Of a DNA stretch of 49,910 nt, positions 8,585 through 16,421 are shown in pieces; position 1 is the first letter of the stretch, and each line of letters starts with the position of its first letter. Made by a program: the position numbers and the translations under genes. This stretch comes from Neobacillus niacini NBRC 15566 (GTDB taxonomy: Bacteria; Bacillota; Bacilli; Bacillales; Cytobacillaceae). The notes under the pieces are model-generated. The model made no database searches. It was not told where the DNA came from and saw nothing but the letters and a program-made list of their open reading frames with translations. The stretch spans positions 1 to 49,910 of the forward strand of contig NZ_BCVA01000043.1 of NCBI RefSeq assembly GCF_001591505.1, read 5' to 3'.

Positions 8585-8833
8585 AGCCATATTTTCTTGT
8601 GCCATTTTGACAAGTTCACGGACCATGCTTCCGCCTAGTCTGCCCCCGACCTTACCAGCTTGCTGTGAAGTGAGCTGACCGTTATAACCTTTCTTTAAAG
8701 GAACACCGACCTCCTCGGCGGCCTCAAATTTGGCGTTTTCAGGATTTTGTGCCTGGACGACCCTTGCTTTTAATGCGTCTAATCCATTCCTTGCTTCAGG
8801 GACGAGAATTTTATTTCTATTTCTTCTGGCCAT
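8573..8833 (-). CDS. Alpha/beta-type small acid-soluble spore protein
   Basis: An 86-aa SASP that coats DNA in the dormant spore and protects it from UV and chemical damage. Family marks are the KFEAAEEVGVPL segment, which is the site cut by the germination protease GPR (normally FEIAxExGV), and the two conserved helices ending GYNGQLTSQQAGKVGGRLGGSMVRELV. The start has AAAGGAGGGA at normal distance. Expression in the forespore under sigma-G is expected from the family; I could not place the promoter with confidence. It shows that the host makes spores. Confidence 0.95.
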   Translation of the reverse strand: MARRNRNKILVPEARNGLDALKARVVQAQNPENAKFEAAEEVGVPLKKGYNGQLTSQQAGKVGGRLGGSMVRELVKMAQENMAKKR

Positions 8834-8886
8834 ACTATCCCTCCTTTATTAGTAGGATGCCCATTTTAAAAAATAAACAGCAACGA

Positions 8887-8916
8887 CTGGATAAATCCTT
8901 TTTTATCCAGTATAAT
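8887..8916 (+). promoter_or_regulatory. Inverted repeat and -10 element ahead of the argS leader
   Basis: CTGGATAAA at 8887 and TTTATCCAG at 8902 form a perfect 9-bp palindrome with a six-base spacer, directly before TATAAT at 8911. A recognisable -35 is lacking, so the palindrome may be an operator, a terminator remnant or chance. Confidence 0.4.
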
Positions 8917-8942
8917 AACAACAATCAAGTCGGAAAAAATCA

Positions 8943-9165
8943 GTGAAAAAGAGAGTAGTTCTTTGGGAAGTCGAAGCGAGTCAGGGATGGTGGGAGCCTG
9001 ATACGAAGCAAAGAATGAAGCGCACTTTTGAGATGTTTGCCTGAAAATAGTAGGGCAAACCGGAGTTGTTCTCCGTTAACAAGCCAAGCTGGTTCTTATA
9101 GAACAAGTAGAGTGGTACCGCGAGTTAACTCTCGTCTCTTCAACATAGAGACGGGAGTTTTTTGT
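8943..9165 (+). promoter_or_regulatory. T-box riboswitch (tRNA-Arg) of argS
   Basis: This leader senses uncharged tRNA and lets transcription run into argS when arginine is short. Stem I includes GGATGGTGGGAGCCTG (8995-9000 region) and the specifier CGC at 9021-9023 just before ACTTTTGAG, the usual specifier-loop context; CGC codes for arginine, matching the downstream gene. The T-box proper, AGAGTGGTACCGCG, is at 9110-9123. The competing terminator pairs AACTCTCGTCTCT (9127) with AGAGACGGGAGTT (9147) over 13 bp, followed by a T-run. Confidence 0.95.
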
Positions 9166-9268
9166 TTTTATAAAGAGATGGCTACAGATATAGAACCTGT
9201 TGATTGGAACGCCATTCAACAGCCCAATTTAACACAGCCAAAAGAGATAAAAATGGAGGTCTTAAAAA

Positions 9269-10963
9269 ATGAAGTATAAACAGGAGTTTGCAAAGATTTT
9301 ATATGAAGCACTCGACCATGAAATTCAAGAGAAAGAACTGGAAATGTTAATTGAAAAACCTAAAAACCACCTGCATGGTGATTTCGCCTTTCCTTGTTTT
9401 ATATTAGCAAAAGTAAAAAGAAAATCACCCGCAGTTATTGCTCAAGAGTTAAGTGAAAAGATCCAATCACCAACTATCGAGAAGGTAGAAGTGGTGGGGG
9501 CGTATATCAACATCTTCTTAAATAAAAAAATGGTTTCGGAAGATACGGTTGCTGAAATTATTAAGCAGCAGGAGAAGTATGGTGCTTTAGATATTGGCAA
9601 TAACCGACCTGTAACCATTGACCTGTCATCACCAAATATCGCCAAGCCGTTCTCAATGGGCCATTTGCGTTCTACTGTCATTGGTAACTCTTTAGCATTT
9701 ATTGTTGAAAAATGCGGATATAAGCCAATCCGAATTAACCATATTGGGGACTGGGGCACTCAGTTTGGTAAACTCATTACGGCTTTTAAACTTTGGGGAG
9801 AAGCAGAGAAGGTTAAACAGAAACCTATTAAGGAATTACTAACGCTTTATGTAAAGTTCCACGATGAAGCAGAAAATGATCCTTCACTTGTGGAACAGGG
9901 AAGAAACTGGTTTAAAAAACTTGAAGATGGTGATGAGGAAGCTGCGATGCTATGGCAGTGGTTCCGTGATGAGTCCTTAAAAGAGTTCTCAAGGATTTAT
10001 GAATTGATGAATGTCCAATTCGATTCTTTTGCAGGGGAAGCCTTCTATAATGATAAAATGGACCATGTTGTCCAGCTTCTAGAGGAAAAACAATTGCTGG
10101 TAGAATCCGACCAGGCTCAAGTGGTGGAACTAACAGATGAAGGATTGCCTCCATGTTTAATAAAAAAATCTGATGGAGCTACCCTGTATGCAACTCGTGA
10201 CTTAGCTGCAGCGCTTTACCGTAAAGAAAACTATGATTTTGATTTGTCGTTATATGTTGTTGGTAATGAACAGAGCCTTCATTTTAAACAGTTAATCGCT
10301 GTGTTAGAAAAGATGGGATACGCATGGGCAAGCAATATGGTCCATATTCCATTCGGAATGATGCTTAAAGATGGCAAGAAGATGTCAACAAGAAAAGGGA
10401 AGGTCGTCCTATTAGAGGAAGTATTAAATGAATCCATCGCAATGGCAAAACATAATATTGAGGAAAAAAATCCGAACCTTACGAACAAGAATGCAGTGGC
10501 AAAACAGGTAGGAGTAGGGGCAGTCATGTTTCATGATTTAAAGAATTTTAGAATGAATGATATAGAATTTTCACTAGAAGACATGCTCCGTTTTGAAGGT
10601 GAAACAGGACCTTATGTGCAATATACCTATGCACGTGCCTGCTCTATTCTACGAAAAGGGAACTGGCAGATGGCTGTAACAGCCCCAATCTCGTCGCCAT
10701 CCTGGGAAAAAGAATGGAAGGTTGTTAGTCTGCTTACTGAGTTTACAAATGCAATTAAAAGGGCATATGAGCAGTTTGATCCCTCTCAAATTGCCAAATA
10801 TATTGTGGACCTCGCACAAGCCTTTAATAAATATTATGGGGATGTTAAAATCCTTGAGGACAACGCAGAACAACAAGCCCGCTTGGCACTCGTCTATTCA
10901 GTGACGATTGTTTTAAAGGAAGGTTTAAGATTATTAGGGATTGAAGCTCCAGAGGAAATGTAA
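9269..10963 (+). CDS. argS: Arginyl-tRNA synthetase
   Basis: A 564-aa class I synthetase that attaches arginine to tRNA-Arg. The N-terminal Arg-specific domain (residues 1-105) is present. SPNIAKPFSMGHLRST near 120-135 contains the HIGH-type motif (MGHL), and KKMSTRKGKVV near 375 is the KMSKS-type motif with the ArgRS-typical change. The C-terminal anticodon-binding domain runs to the end (YSVTIVLKEGLRLLGIEAPEEM). It starts at ATG 9269 with GGAGG nine bases upstream. Control is by the T-box just ahead. T-box-driven argS in bacilli is often a second copy beside a constitutive argS elsewhere; whether that applies here cannot be seen. Confidence 0.95.
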   Translation: MKYKQEFAKILYEALDHEIQEKELEMLIEKPKNHLHGDFAFPCFILAKVKRKSPAVIAQELSEKIQSPTIEKVEVVGAYINIFLNKKMVSEDTVAEIIKQQEKYGALDIGNNRPVTIDLSSPNIAKPFSMGHLRSTVIGNSLAFIVEKCGYKPIRINHIGDWGTQFGKLITAFKLWGEAEKVKQKPIKELLTLYVKFHDEAENDPSLVEQGRNWFKKLEDGDEEAAMLWQWFRDESLKEFSRIYELMNVQFDSFAGEAFYNDKMDHVVQLLEEKQLLVESDQAQVVELTDEGLPPCLIKKSDGATLYATRDLAAALYRKENYDFDLSLYVVGNEQSLHFKQLIAVLEKMGYAWASNMVHIPFGMMLKDGKKMSTRKGKVVLLEEVLNESIAMAKHNIEEKNPNLTNKNAVAKQVGVGAVMFHDLKNFRMNDIEFSLEDMLRFEGETGPYVQYTYARACSILRKGNWQMAVTAPISSPSWEKEWKVVSLLTEFTNAIKRAYEQFDPSQIAKYIVDLAQAFNKYYGDVKILEDNAEQQARLALVYSVTIVLKEGLRLLGIEAPEEM

Positions 10964-11041
10964 GTAAAAATAGTTTAATGGGTGGGTTAATTTGTTATAA
11001 AATGAAGAAGTGTTAAGGGAGATAAAGAGGAGGAAGAAGAG

Positions 11042-11506
11042 ATGAGTGAACTTTTGCTAAATAATATGGAGTTAACAAGAAGTTTCTTTATCAAGAATGT
11101 AGCTGCTGTTGACGAGGGGCTAGTCAGTGTTCAACCTGCAGGATTTAACAACAACATTCACTGGCATGTAGGACATGTGTTAACAACAACCGAGAGTTTG
11201 CTATTTGGCTTTCCGAAAAATACAAGCCATTTGCCGGCAAACTATATGGAGCTATTTGCAAGAGGGACGAAACCCGCTGACTGGAAAGGGGATGTTCCGT
11301 CTGTTTCTATCTTAGTAGGCCAGTTAAAAGACCAATTAAATAGAATGAAGGAAATTCCTGTTGAAAGCCTCAGCGTGGAGTTAAAAGAGCCATTTCTTGG
11401 TCAGAAGGCCTTTGGTGAGCTCGTTAATTTTGCTCTTTTTCACGAGAATTTGCACCTGGGACATATTCAAGCAATGAAACGTGTTATTGAAACGGAAAAA
11501 AAATAA
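11042..11506 (+). CDS. DinB-family protein
   Basis: A 154-aa protein of the DinB/YfiT four-helix superfamily. The metal site is suggested by HWHVGHV near residues 40-46 and HENLHLGH near 138-145, with histidines on helices two and four as expected. Many DinB proteins are metal-dependent thiol transferases (for example with bacillithiol) or stress proteins of unknown role. The start has a strong GAGGAGG ribosome site. It is monocistronic, with a hairpin terminator 20 bases behind. Confidence 0.85.
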   Translation: MSELLLNNMELTRSFFIKNVAAVDEGLVSVQPAGFNNNIHWHVGHVLTTTESLLFGFPKNTSHLPANYMELFARGTKPADWKGDVPSVSILVGQLKDQLNRMKEIPVESLSVELKEPFLGQKAFGELVNFALFHENLHLGHIQAMKRVIETEKK

Positions 11507-11525
11507 AAAGACCATCATTTTAATC

Positions 11526-11554
11526 ATCCACCTTTTCAGGTGGATTTTTTTTTT
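11526..11554 (+). terminator. Terminator after the DinB gene
   Basis: ATCCACCT at 11526 pairs with AGGTGGAT at 11538 around TTTC, followed by about ten T. Confidence 0.9.
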
Positions 11555-11631
11555 GCAAAAGAGTAAGAAAAAGGCGGGATGGAATAATAAAAAAGTGAAA
11601 AACCTGAATTTTACCACTATCTCTGATTCAA

Positions 11632-11660
11632 TTGACAGGAGAAAACGGTAACATTATACT
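11632..11660 (+). promoter_or_regulatory. Sigma-A promoter of the nucleoside transporter gene
   Basis: TTGACA at 11632 and TATACT at 11655 are separated by exactly 17 bases. A long leader of about 100 bases follows. Confidence 0.75.
11640..11653 (+). promoter_or_regulatory. Probable CcpA cre site inside the nupC-like promoter
   Basis: AGAAAACGGTAACA fits the Gram-positive cre consensus TGWAANCGNTNWCA at 13 of 14 positions (first base differs). It occupies the spacer between the -35 and -10, a position where CcpA binding would block RNA polymerase, as expected for carbon-catabolite repression of nucleoside uptake. Confidence 0.55.
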
Positions 11661-11763
11661 CATTTTTGTTGTTTGATAAAAGTGTCGTTATTTGTCGAAA
11701 TAAATTGTATTTTCTATCACCTTACATAATTGATAGAACATCCAGAACAGGAGAGGAATAGGA

Positions 11764-12945
11764 TTGAAATATTTACTTTTTCTAGCAGCCATCGTTATCA
11801 TCTTTTTATTAGCCTATATTGCTAGTAACAATAAGAAAAAGATTAAGGTTAAACCGCTTATCACTATGCTCGTACTGCAGCTGCTCTTTGCTTTTTTGCT
11901 GCTTAATACTGAGGTAGGTTTTGTGATTATTACAGCTGTTTCCACATTGTTCGACCATCTGTTAAGCTATGCAGCAGAAGGGATTAATTTTGTTTTTGGA
12001 GGAATGGCAAATGAGGGGGCAGGACCATTTTTCTTAAATGTCCTTTTACCTATCGTGTTTATTTCTGTCTTAATTGGGATCGCCCAACATATTAGGGTCC
12101 TCCCCATTATCATCCGTTATCTTGGTATTGTTTTAAGTAAGGTCAATGGTTTAGGTAAATTGGAGTCCTATAATGCGGTTGCATCGGCTGTTTTCGGTCA
12201 ATCTGAAGTGTTTATCTCTGTAAAAAAGCAGCTTCCATATATCCCTCAGCACCGCCTTTATACTTTATGTACGTCAGCGATGTCTACGGTATCTGCCTCG
12301 ATATTAGGGGCATATATGACGATGATTGATCCCAAGTATGTGATTACGGCCTTGGTGTTAAACTTATTTGGCGGATTTATGGTTGCCAACATTATTAATC
12401 CCTACGAGGTTTCACCGGAAGAAGATATTATTGATATTCAAGAAGGGGAAAAACAAACTTTCTTCGAGGTTCTTGGGGAATATATTATGGATGGATTCAA
12501 GGTCGCTATTATTGTAGGAGCCATGTTAATTGGTTTCGTTGCATTAATTAGTATGATTAACCATGTTTTTGAAGCCATTTTCGGAATTAGCTTCCAGATG
12601 GTCTTAGGTTATATATTTGCACCACTTGCCTTTATCGTTGGTATACCAGCAGTCGATATGGTTGAAGCCGGTACGATTATGGCAACGAAGTTATTATCCA
12701 ATGAGTTTGTAGCGATGATGGATTTAGGAAAGATTGCTGACTCTCTTTCAAGTAGAACAGTTGGAATTATTTCTGTGTTTCTTGTATCCTTTGCGAACTT
12801 CTCCTCGATTGGAATTATCACGGGGGCAGTTAAGGGCTTAAATGAAGCAAAGGGAAATCAAGTAGCAAAGTTTGGACTGAAATTACTTTACGGAGCAACA
12901 CTCGTAAGCTTATTAACAGCGGCTATTACGAGCATAATGCTATAA
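11764..12945 (+). CDS. NupC/CNT-family nucleoside transporter
   Basis: A 393-aa concentrative nucleoside transporter, moving purine or pyrimidine nucleosides with protons or sodium across the membrane. Features are three N-terminal spans, the GMANEGAGPFFLNVLLPIVF segment near 80-100, QSEVFISVKKQLP near 140-155 (hairpin 1, with the conserved glutamate), and LVSFANFSSIGIITG near 340-355 (hairpin 2). The TTG start follows AGGAGAGGAATAGGA. It stands alone between two terminators. Together with the nucleoside-degrading island at 30-44 kb it indicates active nucleoside use by this strain, although it is not linked to that operon. NupC, NupG-like or YutK orthology cannot be separated here. Confidence 0.92.
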   Translation: MKYLLFLAAIVIIFLLAYIASNNKKKIKVKPLITMLVLQLLFAFLLLNTEVGFVIITAVSTLFDHLLSYAAEGINFVFGGMANEGAGPFFLNVLLPIVFISVLIGIAQHIRVLPIIIRYLGIVLSKVNGLGKLESYNAVASAVFGQSEVFISVKKQLPYIPQHRLYTLCTSAMSTVSASILGAYMTMIDPKYVITALVLNLFGGFMVANIINPYEVSPEEDIIDIQEGEKQTFFEVLGEYIMDGFKVAIIVGAMLIGFVALISMINHVFEAIFGISFQMVLGYIFAPLAFIVGIPAVDMVEAGTIMATKLLSNEFVAMMDLGKIADSLSSRTVGIISVFLVSFANFSSIGIITGAVKGLNEAKGNQVAKFGLKLLYGATLVSLLTAAITSIML

Positions 12946-12950
12946 AAACA

Positions 12951-12987
12951 AGGCTGCTTGGAAATGATTCCAAGCAGCCTCTATTTT
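12951..12987. terminator. Bidirectional terminator between convergent transporter genes
   Basis: AGGCTGCTTGGA at 12951 pairs perfectly with TCCAAGCAGCCT at 12969 (loop AATGAT). A/T-rich tracts lie on both sides, so it can serve the nucleoside transporter and the convergent symporter gene. Confidence 0.85.
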
Positions 12988-14263
12988 ATTCAATCACTGG
13001 TTTAACATCACGAATCTCTTTAATATAGTTGTCGGCTTTTTCTGTATCAAATTGCTTTTCCCATTTTGACATGACTACCGCGGCAAGCGAGTTTCCGACC
13101 ACGTTTACAACTGTTCTAGCCATATCTAGTATTCGGTCGATACCAGCGATAAATGCCAAGCCTTCAAGTGGAATCCCAACTGACCCTAAAGTCGCCAATA
13201 AAACAACGAACGAAACCCCAGGAACACCGGCGATTCCCTTTGAGGTTACCATAAGTACCAGCATAAGTGAGATCTGCTGACTAATGGAAAGATCAATACC
13301 ATACATTTGTGCAATAAATATCGCTGCCAAGGCTTGGTAAAGGGTGGATCCATCAAGGTTAAATGAATATCCTGTCGGAATGACGAAGGAGGTAATAGCC
13401 TTCGGGCAACCGAAGCGCTCCATTTTTTCCATAATCTTTGGAAGTACTGTTTCAGAGCTTGCTGTTGAATAAGCAAGGATTAGTTCATCTTTTAAAATAC
13501 GAATAATGTTAAAGATATTAATACCGACAAGCTTAGCAACCAAACCTAAAACAACTAGAATAAAGAAGACCATTGCCCCATAGACCGTAAAAATTAATTT
13601 ACTTAAGGGAATTAACGAGGAAACTCCAAAGGTTGAAACCGTAACTCCGATAAGTGCAAAAACACCAAATGGAGCAAATTTCATAATTTGATTTGTTACA
13701 TAAAACATCGCCTCAGCCGTTCCCTGGAAAAATGCGAGAACAGGTTTCCCTTTTTCCCCAATAGCAGCGACCCCAAGGCCAAAGAAGACCGAAAAGAATA
13801 TAATTGCTAGCATATCGCCTTTTACGAGTGATTCAAATAGATTCTGAGGAACAATATTAACAAATGTATCTGCAAAGCTATGGCTTTCTACCTGTTCTGT
13901 TGTAGAAATATATCCGCCAATATCTTTCTTGGTTAAATGATCCATATCAATGCCAGTACCTGGATGAAAGAGATTAGCTGCACCTAATCCGATAATAATC
14001 GCTATGGTCGTAATAATTTCAAAATAAAGGATCGTTTTGCCGCCCAATGATCCAAGCTTTTTAATATCTCCTACACCCGCAACCCCAACAATTAGACTGG
14101 AAACTACGATCGGTATGACAATCATTTTTATTAAGCGTATAAAGATTGTACCTATTGGTTGTAAATATGTTTGCACCTCAGGGTTTCCGTAAAAAATTGC
14201 ACCTACAGCAATCCCAAGGATTAATCCGACTAAAATTTGCCAAGCTAAACCAAACTTTTTCAA
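12986..14263 (-). CDS. Glutamate/dicarboxylate:cation symporter (DAACS family)
   Basis: A 425-aa sodium- or proton-coupled uptake system for glutamate, aspartate or C4-dicarboxylates. It has the trimeric GltPh-type plan: six N-terminal spans, re-entrant hairpin 1 with AYSTASSETVLPKIM near 265-280, NLDGSTLYQALAAIFIAQ near 305, hairpin 2 with SKGIAGVPGVSFVV near 345, and the last helix DRILDMARTVVNVVGNSLAA near 385-400, containing the aspartate and asparagine that bind substrate and cation. The TTG start follows AAAGGAT. It resembles B. subtilis GltT/GltP and DctP; the exact substrate is uncertain. Confidence 0.92.
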   Translation of the reverse strand: MKKFGLAWQILVGLILGIAVGAIFYGNPEVQTYLQPIGTIFIRLIKMIVIPIVVSSLIVGVAGVGDIKKLGSLGGKTILYFEIITTIAIIIGLGAANLFHPGTGIDMDHLTKKDIGGYISTTEQVESHSFADTFVNIVPQNLFESLVKGDMLAIIFFSVFFGLGVAAIGEKGKPVLAFFQGTAEAMFYVTNQIMKFAPFGVFALIGVTVSTFGVSSLIPLSKLIFTVYGAMVFFILVVLGLVAKLVGINIFNIIRILKDELILAYSTASSETVLPKIMEKMERFGCPKAITSFVIPTGYSFNLDGSTLYQALAAIFIAQMYGIDLSISQQISLMLVLMVTSKGIAGVPGVSFVVLLATLGSVGIPLEGLAFIAGIDRILDMARTVVNVVGNSLAAVVMSKWEKQFDTEKADNYIKEIRDVKPVIE

Positions 14264-14376
14264 AAAATCAATCCTTTCGACGTAAATCTGTTATTATCGA
14301 CAAACACCATGTATCTTTTCTATTTTATTTTCTAACACGATAAAAAGTCAAATGATGCTTTGATGACAAAAAAAAA

Positions 14377-14408
14377 CAACCACTGTAATCAATCAGTAGT
14401 TGATTTTT
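14377..14408 (-). terminator. Terminator of the DedA gene
   Basis: Read on the minus strand, the arms at 14394-14402 and 14377-14385 pair with one mismatch around an eight-base loop, followed by a T-run at 14369-14376. Confidence 0.7.
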
Positions 14409-14985
14409 TTGTTTTCTTTATTAAGAAGTAAATAACACCAAGAATAACGGCACCGATAATAATAGGCAAGGTATATTGCGCAGCATATTCTTTAATATGT
14501 GACCAATTTTCCCCTAGTGTATGTCCTAAATATAGGAAAAGGATGGTCCATGGAATAACTGCAGCTACCGTATAAAGCGTAAATTTGGTCGCAGACATTT
14601 TCGCAATCCCAGCAGGAATGGATATCGCATGTCGGACAACGGGAATAAATCGGGCGAAAAAAATGACGCCGACTCCATATTTTCGAAACCATTGTTCGGA
14701 CAGGTCAATTTGCTTCTTTTTAATAAAGACATATTTGCCGTATTTTTCTAAGAAGGGCCGCCCGCCGTAGTATCCTGCCCAATAGAGAAATAACTGTGCA
14801 AGGGTTCCGCCAACTGTTCCAGCAATAATTGCGCCGGGGTAGCCGAGGATTCCTTCTGAAATCATATAACCGCCATACCCTAAGACGATTTCGCTAGGGA
14901 TAACTTCTATCATTAACCCTAGAGCAATTCCGAAGTAGCCTAACTCTGATAAGAACTCTAGTACTGAGAAAATAAATTCTTTCAT
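14389..14985 (-). CDS. DedA-family membrane protein
   Basis: A 198-aa DedA/SNARE-associated family protein with about five to six spans. Family signs are the early FGIALGLMIEVIPSEIVL with the membrane-embedded glutamate near 27-31, GGTLAQLFLYWAGYYGGRP near 60-75, and ARFIPVVRHAISIPAGIAKM near 110-130 with the key arginines. Members flip undecaprenyl phosphate or phosphatidylethanolamine, or affect membrane potential and drug resistance. The start is backed by AAGGTGAAGGTG. It is monocistronic with its own terminator. Confidence 0.92.
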   Translation of the reverse strand: MKEFIFSVLEFLSELGYFGIALGLMIEVIPSEIVLGYGGYMISEGILGYPGAIIAGTVGGTLAQLFLYWAGYYGGRPFLEKYGKYVFIKKKQIDLSEQWFRKYGVGVIFFARFIPVVRHAISIPAGIAKMSATKFTLYTVAAVIPWTILFLYLGHTLGENWSHIKEYAAQYTLPIIIGAVILGVIYFLIKKTKKSTTD

Positions 14986-15080
14986 AGTTCACCTTCACCT
15001 TAAATATTTTCGCTTTTCTAAGTTTATAACAGTTTAGAGAAGAAAGAAATAAAAACAGCGGATTTTACCGCTGCCTTGAT

Positions 15081-16262
15081 TTAACTGCTTAAAGACTTTG
15101 ATGATGTGAACATATAATTACGATGATGGAAGCGAATGCTGTAGACGATACCCATCGCAAACATATTACCCATTAATGAACTTCCGCCATAGCTGATAAA
15201 AGGTAAGGGAATACCTGTAATCGGAAGTACTTGAATGGTCATACCGACATTTTGGAATACATGAAAGGTGAGCATAGAGATAATTCCCGTACACACATAT
15301 GTATTAAATGGATCATTGGTATCGAATGCTGTTTTAATTAAGTGATAGATTAATAGAAAGAACAGTCCGATGACGACACTGCCGCCTACAAAGCCATACT
15401 CTTCACCAATCACACTAAATATAAAATCTGTGTGACCTTCAGGAATGTAAACCTCCCGATTGCCAAATCCTTTACCGGTTATCAATCCGGAACCGATCGC
15501 ACTTAAGGATTTCAATAGATGGTAACCTGAACTGCTTGAATGGTTGAACGGGTCAAGCCATGCATATATTCGATTAAATTTGTATTCTTGTACATGCAGG
15601 TATTTTTCGAGTATATCTGGTCTTTGAACAACCAAATAAATAATGAAAACGGCAAGTGAAGCACCGGTACTAAAGATAGGCAAAATAATCTTCCATGTGA
15701 TACCAGATACGAGAATGAATCCGACTAAAATCGATAATAAGACAAGCGAAGTACCTAGATCATTTTGCTTCATAATAAAGAAGATTGGTACGAATGTTGT
15801 GATTACTAATTTAAGTAATAACCAACCGTCTCTTTTAAATGTTTTCTCTAGATATTTCTCTTGATGCTGGGTTGCGACAGTGCTAAGTGCTAAAATGAGA
15901 AAGGTTTTAACAAATTCAGATGGTTGAATCGACCCAAGAGGCGTAATAAACCAGCTTTTGGCACCATTTCTAATGGGAGCGATGCTTTCTGGGGCAGCAA
16001 GGACACCAATAAGCAAAATAAGTCCAAATCCATACAAGTACCAGGAAAGCCGTTTATATTGAAAACTGTCAAAAAGAATGGTAATGGAAATGATGGCTGC
16101 TCCAACCACATACCAGAAAGTTTGCTTAACTAGGAAATTTTCATCGTACTGTCCAGCTGTTTGTGCACTATAAATTCCTAAACAACTTACGAGAAAAAAT
16201 AGAAACAAAATTAATGTTAACGTCCAATCAAAGCGGTCTGCCTTTTTAGTGAAATTGTCCAT
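15081..16262 (-). CDS. SEDS-family peptidoglycan polymerase, RodA/FtsW-like
   Basis: A 393-aa polytopic protein with about ten spans. SEDS proteins polymerise lipid II into glycan strands with a partner class B penicillin-binding protein. Marks are RNGAKSWF...GSIQPSEF near 110-125, KQNDLGTSLVLLSI near 165 with the catalytic-cavity aspartate, GSGLITGKGFG near 270, PEGHTDFIFSVIGEEYGFVGG near 285-305 and GIPLPFISYGGSSLM near 360-375. It looks closer to RodA than to SpoVE, but it is an unlinked copy with no mreBCD or pbp beside it, so division, elongation or sporulation use is not decided. An in-frame GTG start at 16271 is an alternative; neither has a strong ribosome site. Confidence 0.88.
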   Translation of the reverse strand: MDNFTKKADRFDWTLTLILFLFFLVSCLGIYSAQTAGQYDENFLVKQTFWYVVGAAIISITILFDSFQYKRLSWYLYGFGLILLIGVLAAPESIAPIRNGAKSWFITPLGSIQPSEFVKTFLILALSTVATQHQEKYLEKTFKRDGWLLLKLVITTFVPIFFIMKQNDLGTSLVLLSILVGFILVSGITWKIILPIFSTGASLAVFIIYLVVQRPDILEKYLHVQEYKFNRIYAWLDPFNHSSSSGYHLLKSLSAIGSGLITGKGFGNREVYIPEGHTDFIFSVIGEEYGFVGGSVVIGLFFLLIYHLIKTAFDTNDPFNTYVCTGIISMLTFHVFQNVGMTIQVLPITGIPLPFISYGGSSLMGNMFAMGIVYSIRFHHRNYMFTSSKSLSS

Positions 16263-16403
16263 ATGCCACACCCAATTTTTGTCTATTTGTATAGTAATAT
16301 GCTAACAAAGAAAATATTTGGTAACAATATATTTAGGTAATTTATTACAACAACTTTACTATTATGACGATTTCACTAGACAAAATGTTTCAAAAAAATA
16401 AAA

Positions 16404-16420
16404 CACGGTCTATGACCGTG
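16404..16420 (-). terminator. Terminator of mgtE
   Basis: CACGGTC at 16404 pairs with GACCGTG at 16414 around three bases. On the minus strand the hairpin is followed by TTTTATTTTTTT. Confidence 0.8.
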
Positions 16421-16421
16421 C

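Noticed and set aside
9028..9279. Possible 83-aa coding region ahead of argS
   Set aside because: It lies over the T-box and its terminator, has no ribosome site, and the nucleotide sequence is fully explained by the riboswitch.
11661..11763. Purine riboswitch in the nucleoside transporter leader
   Set aside because: The three-way junction signature of purine riboswitches is not found, and there is no terminator hairpin before the gene.
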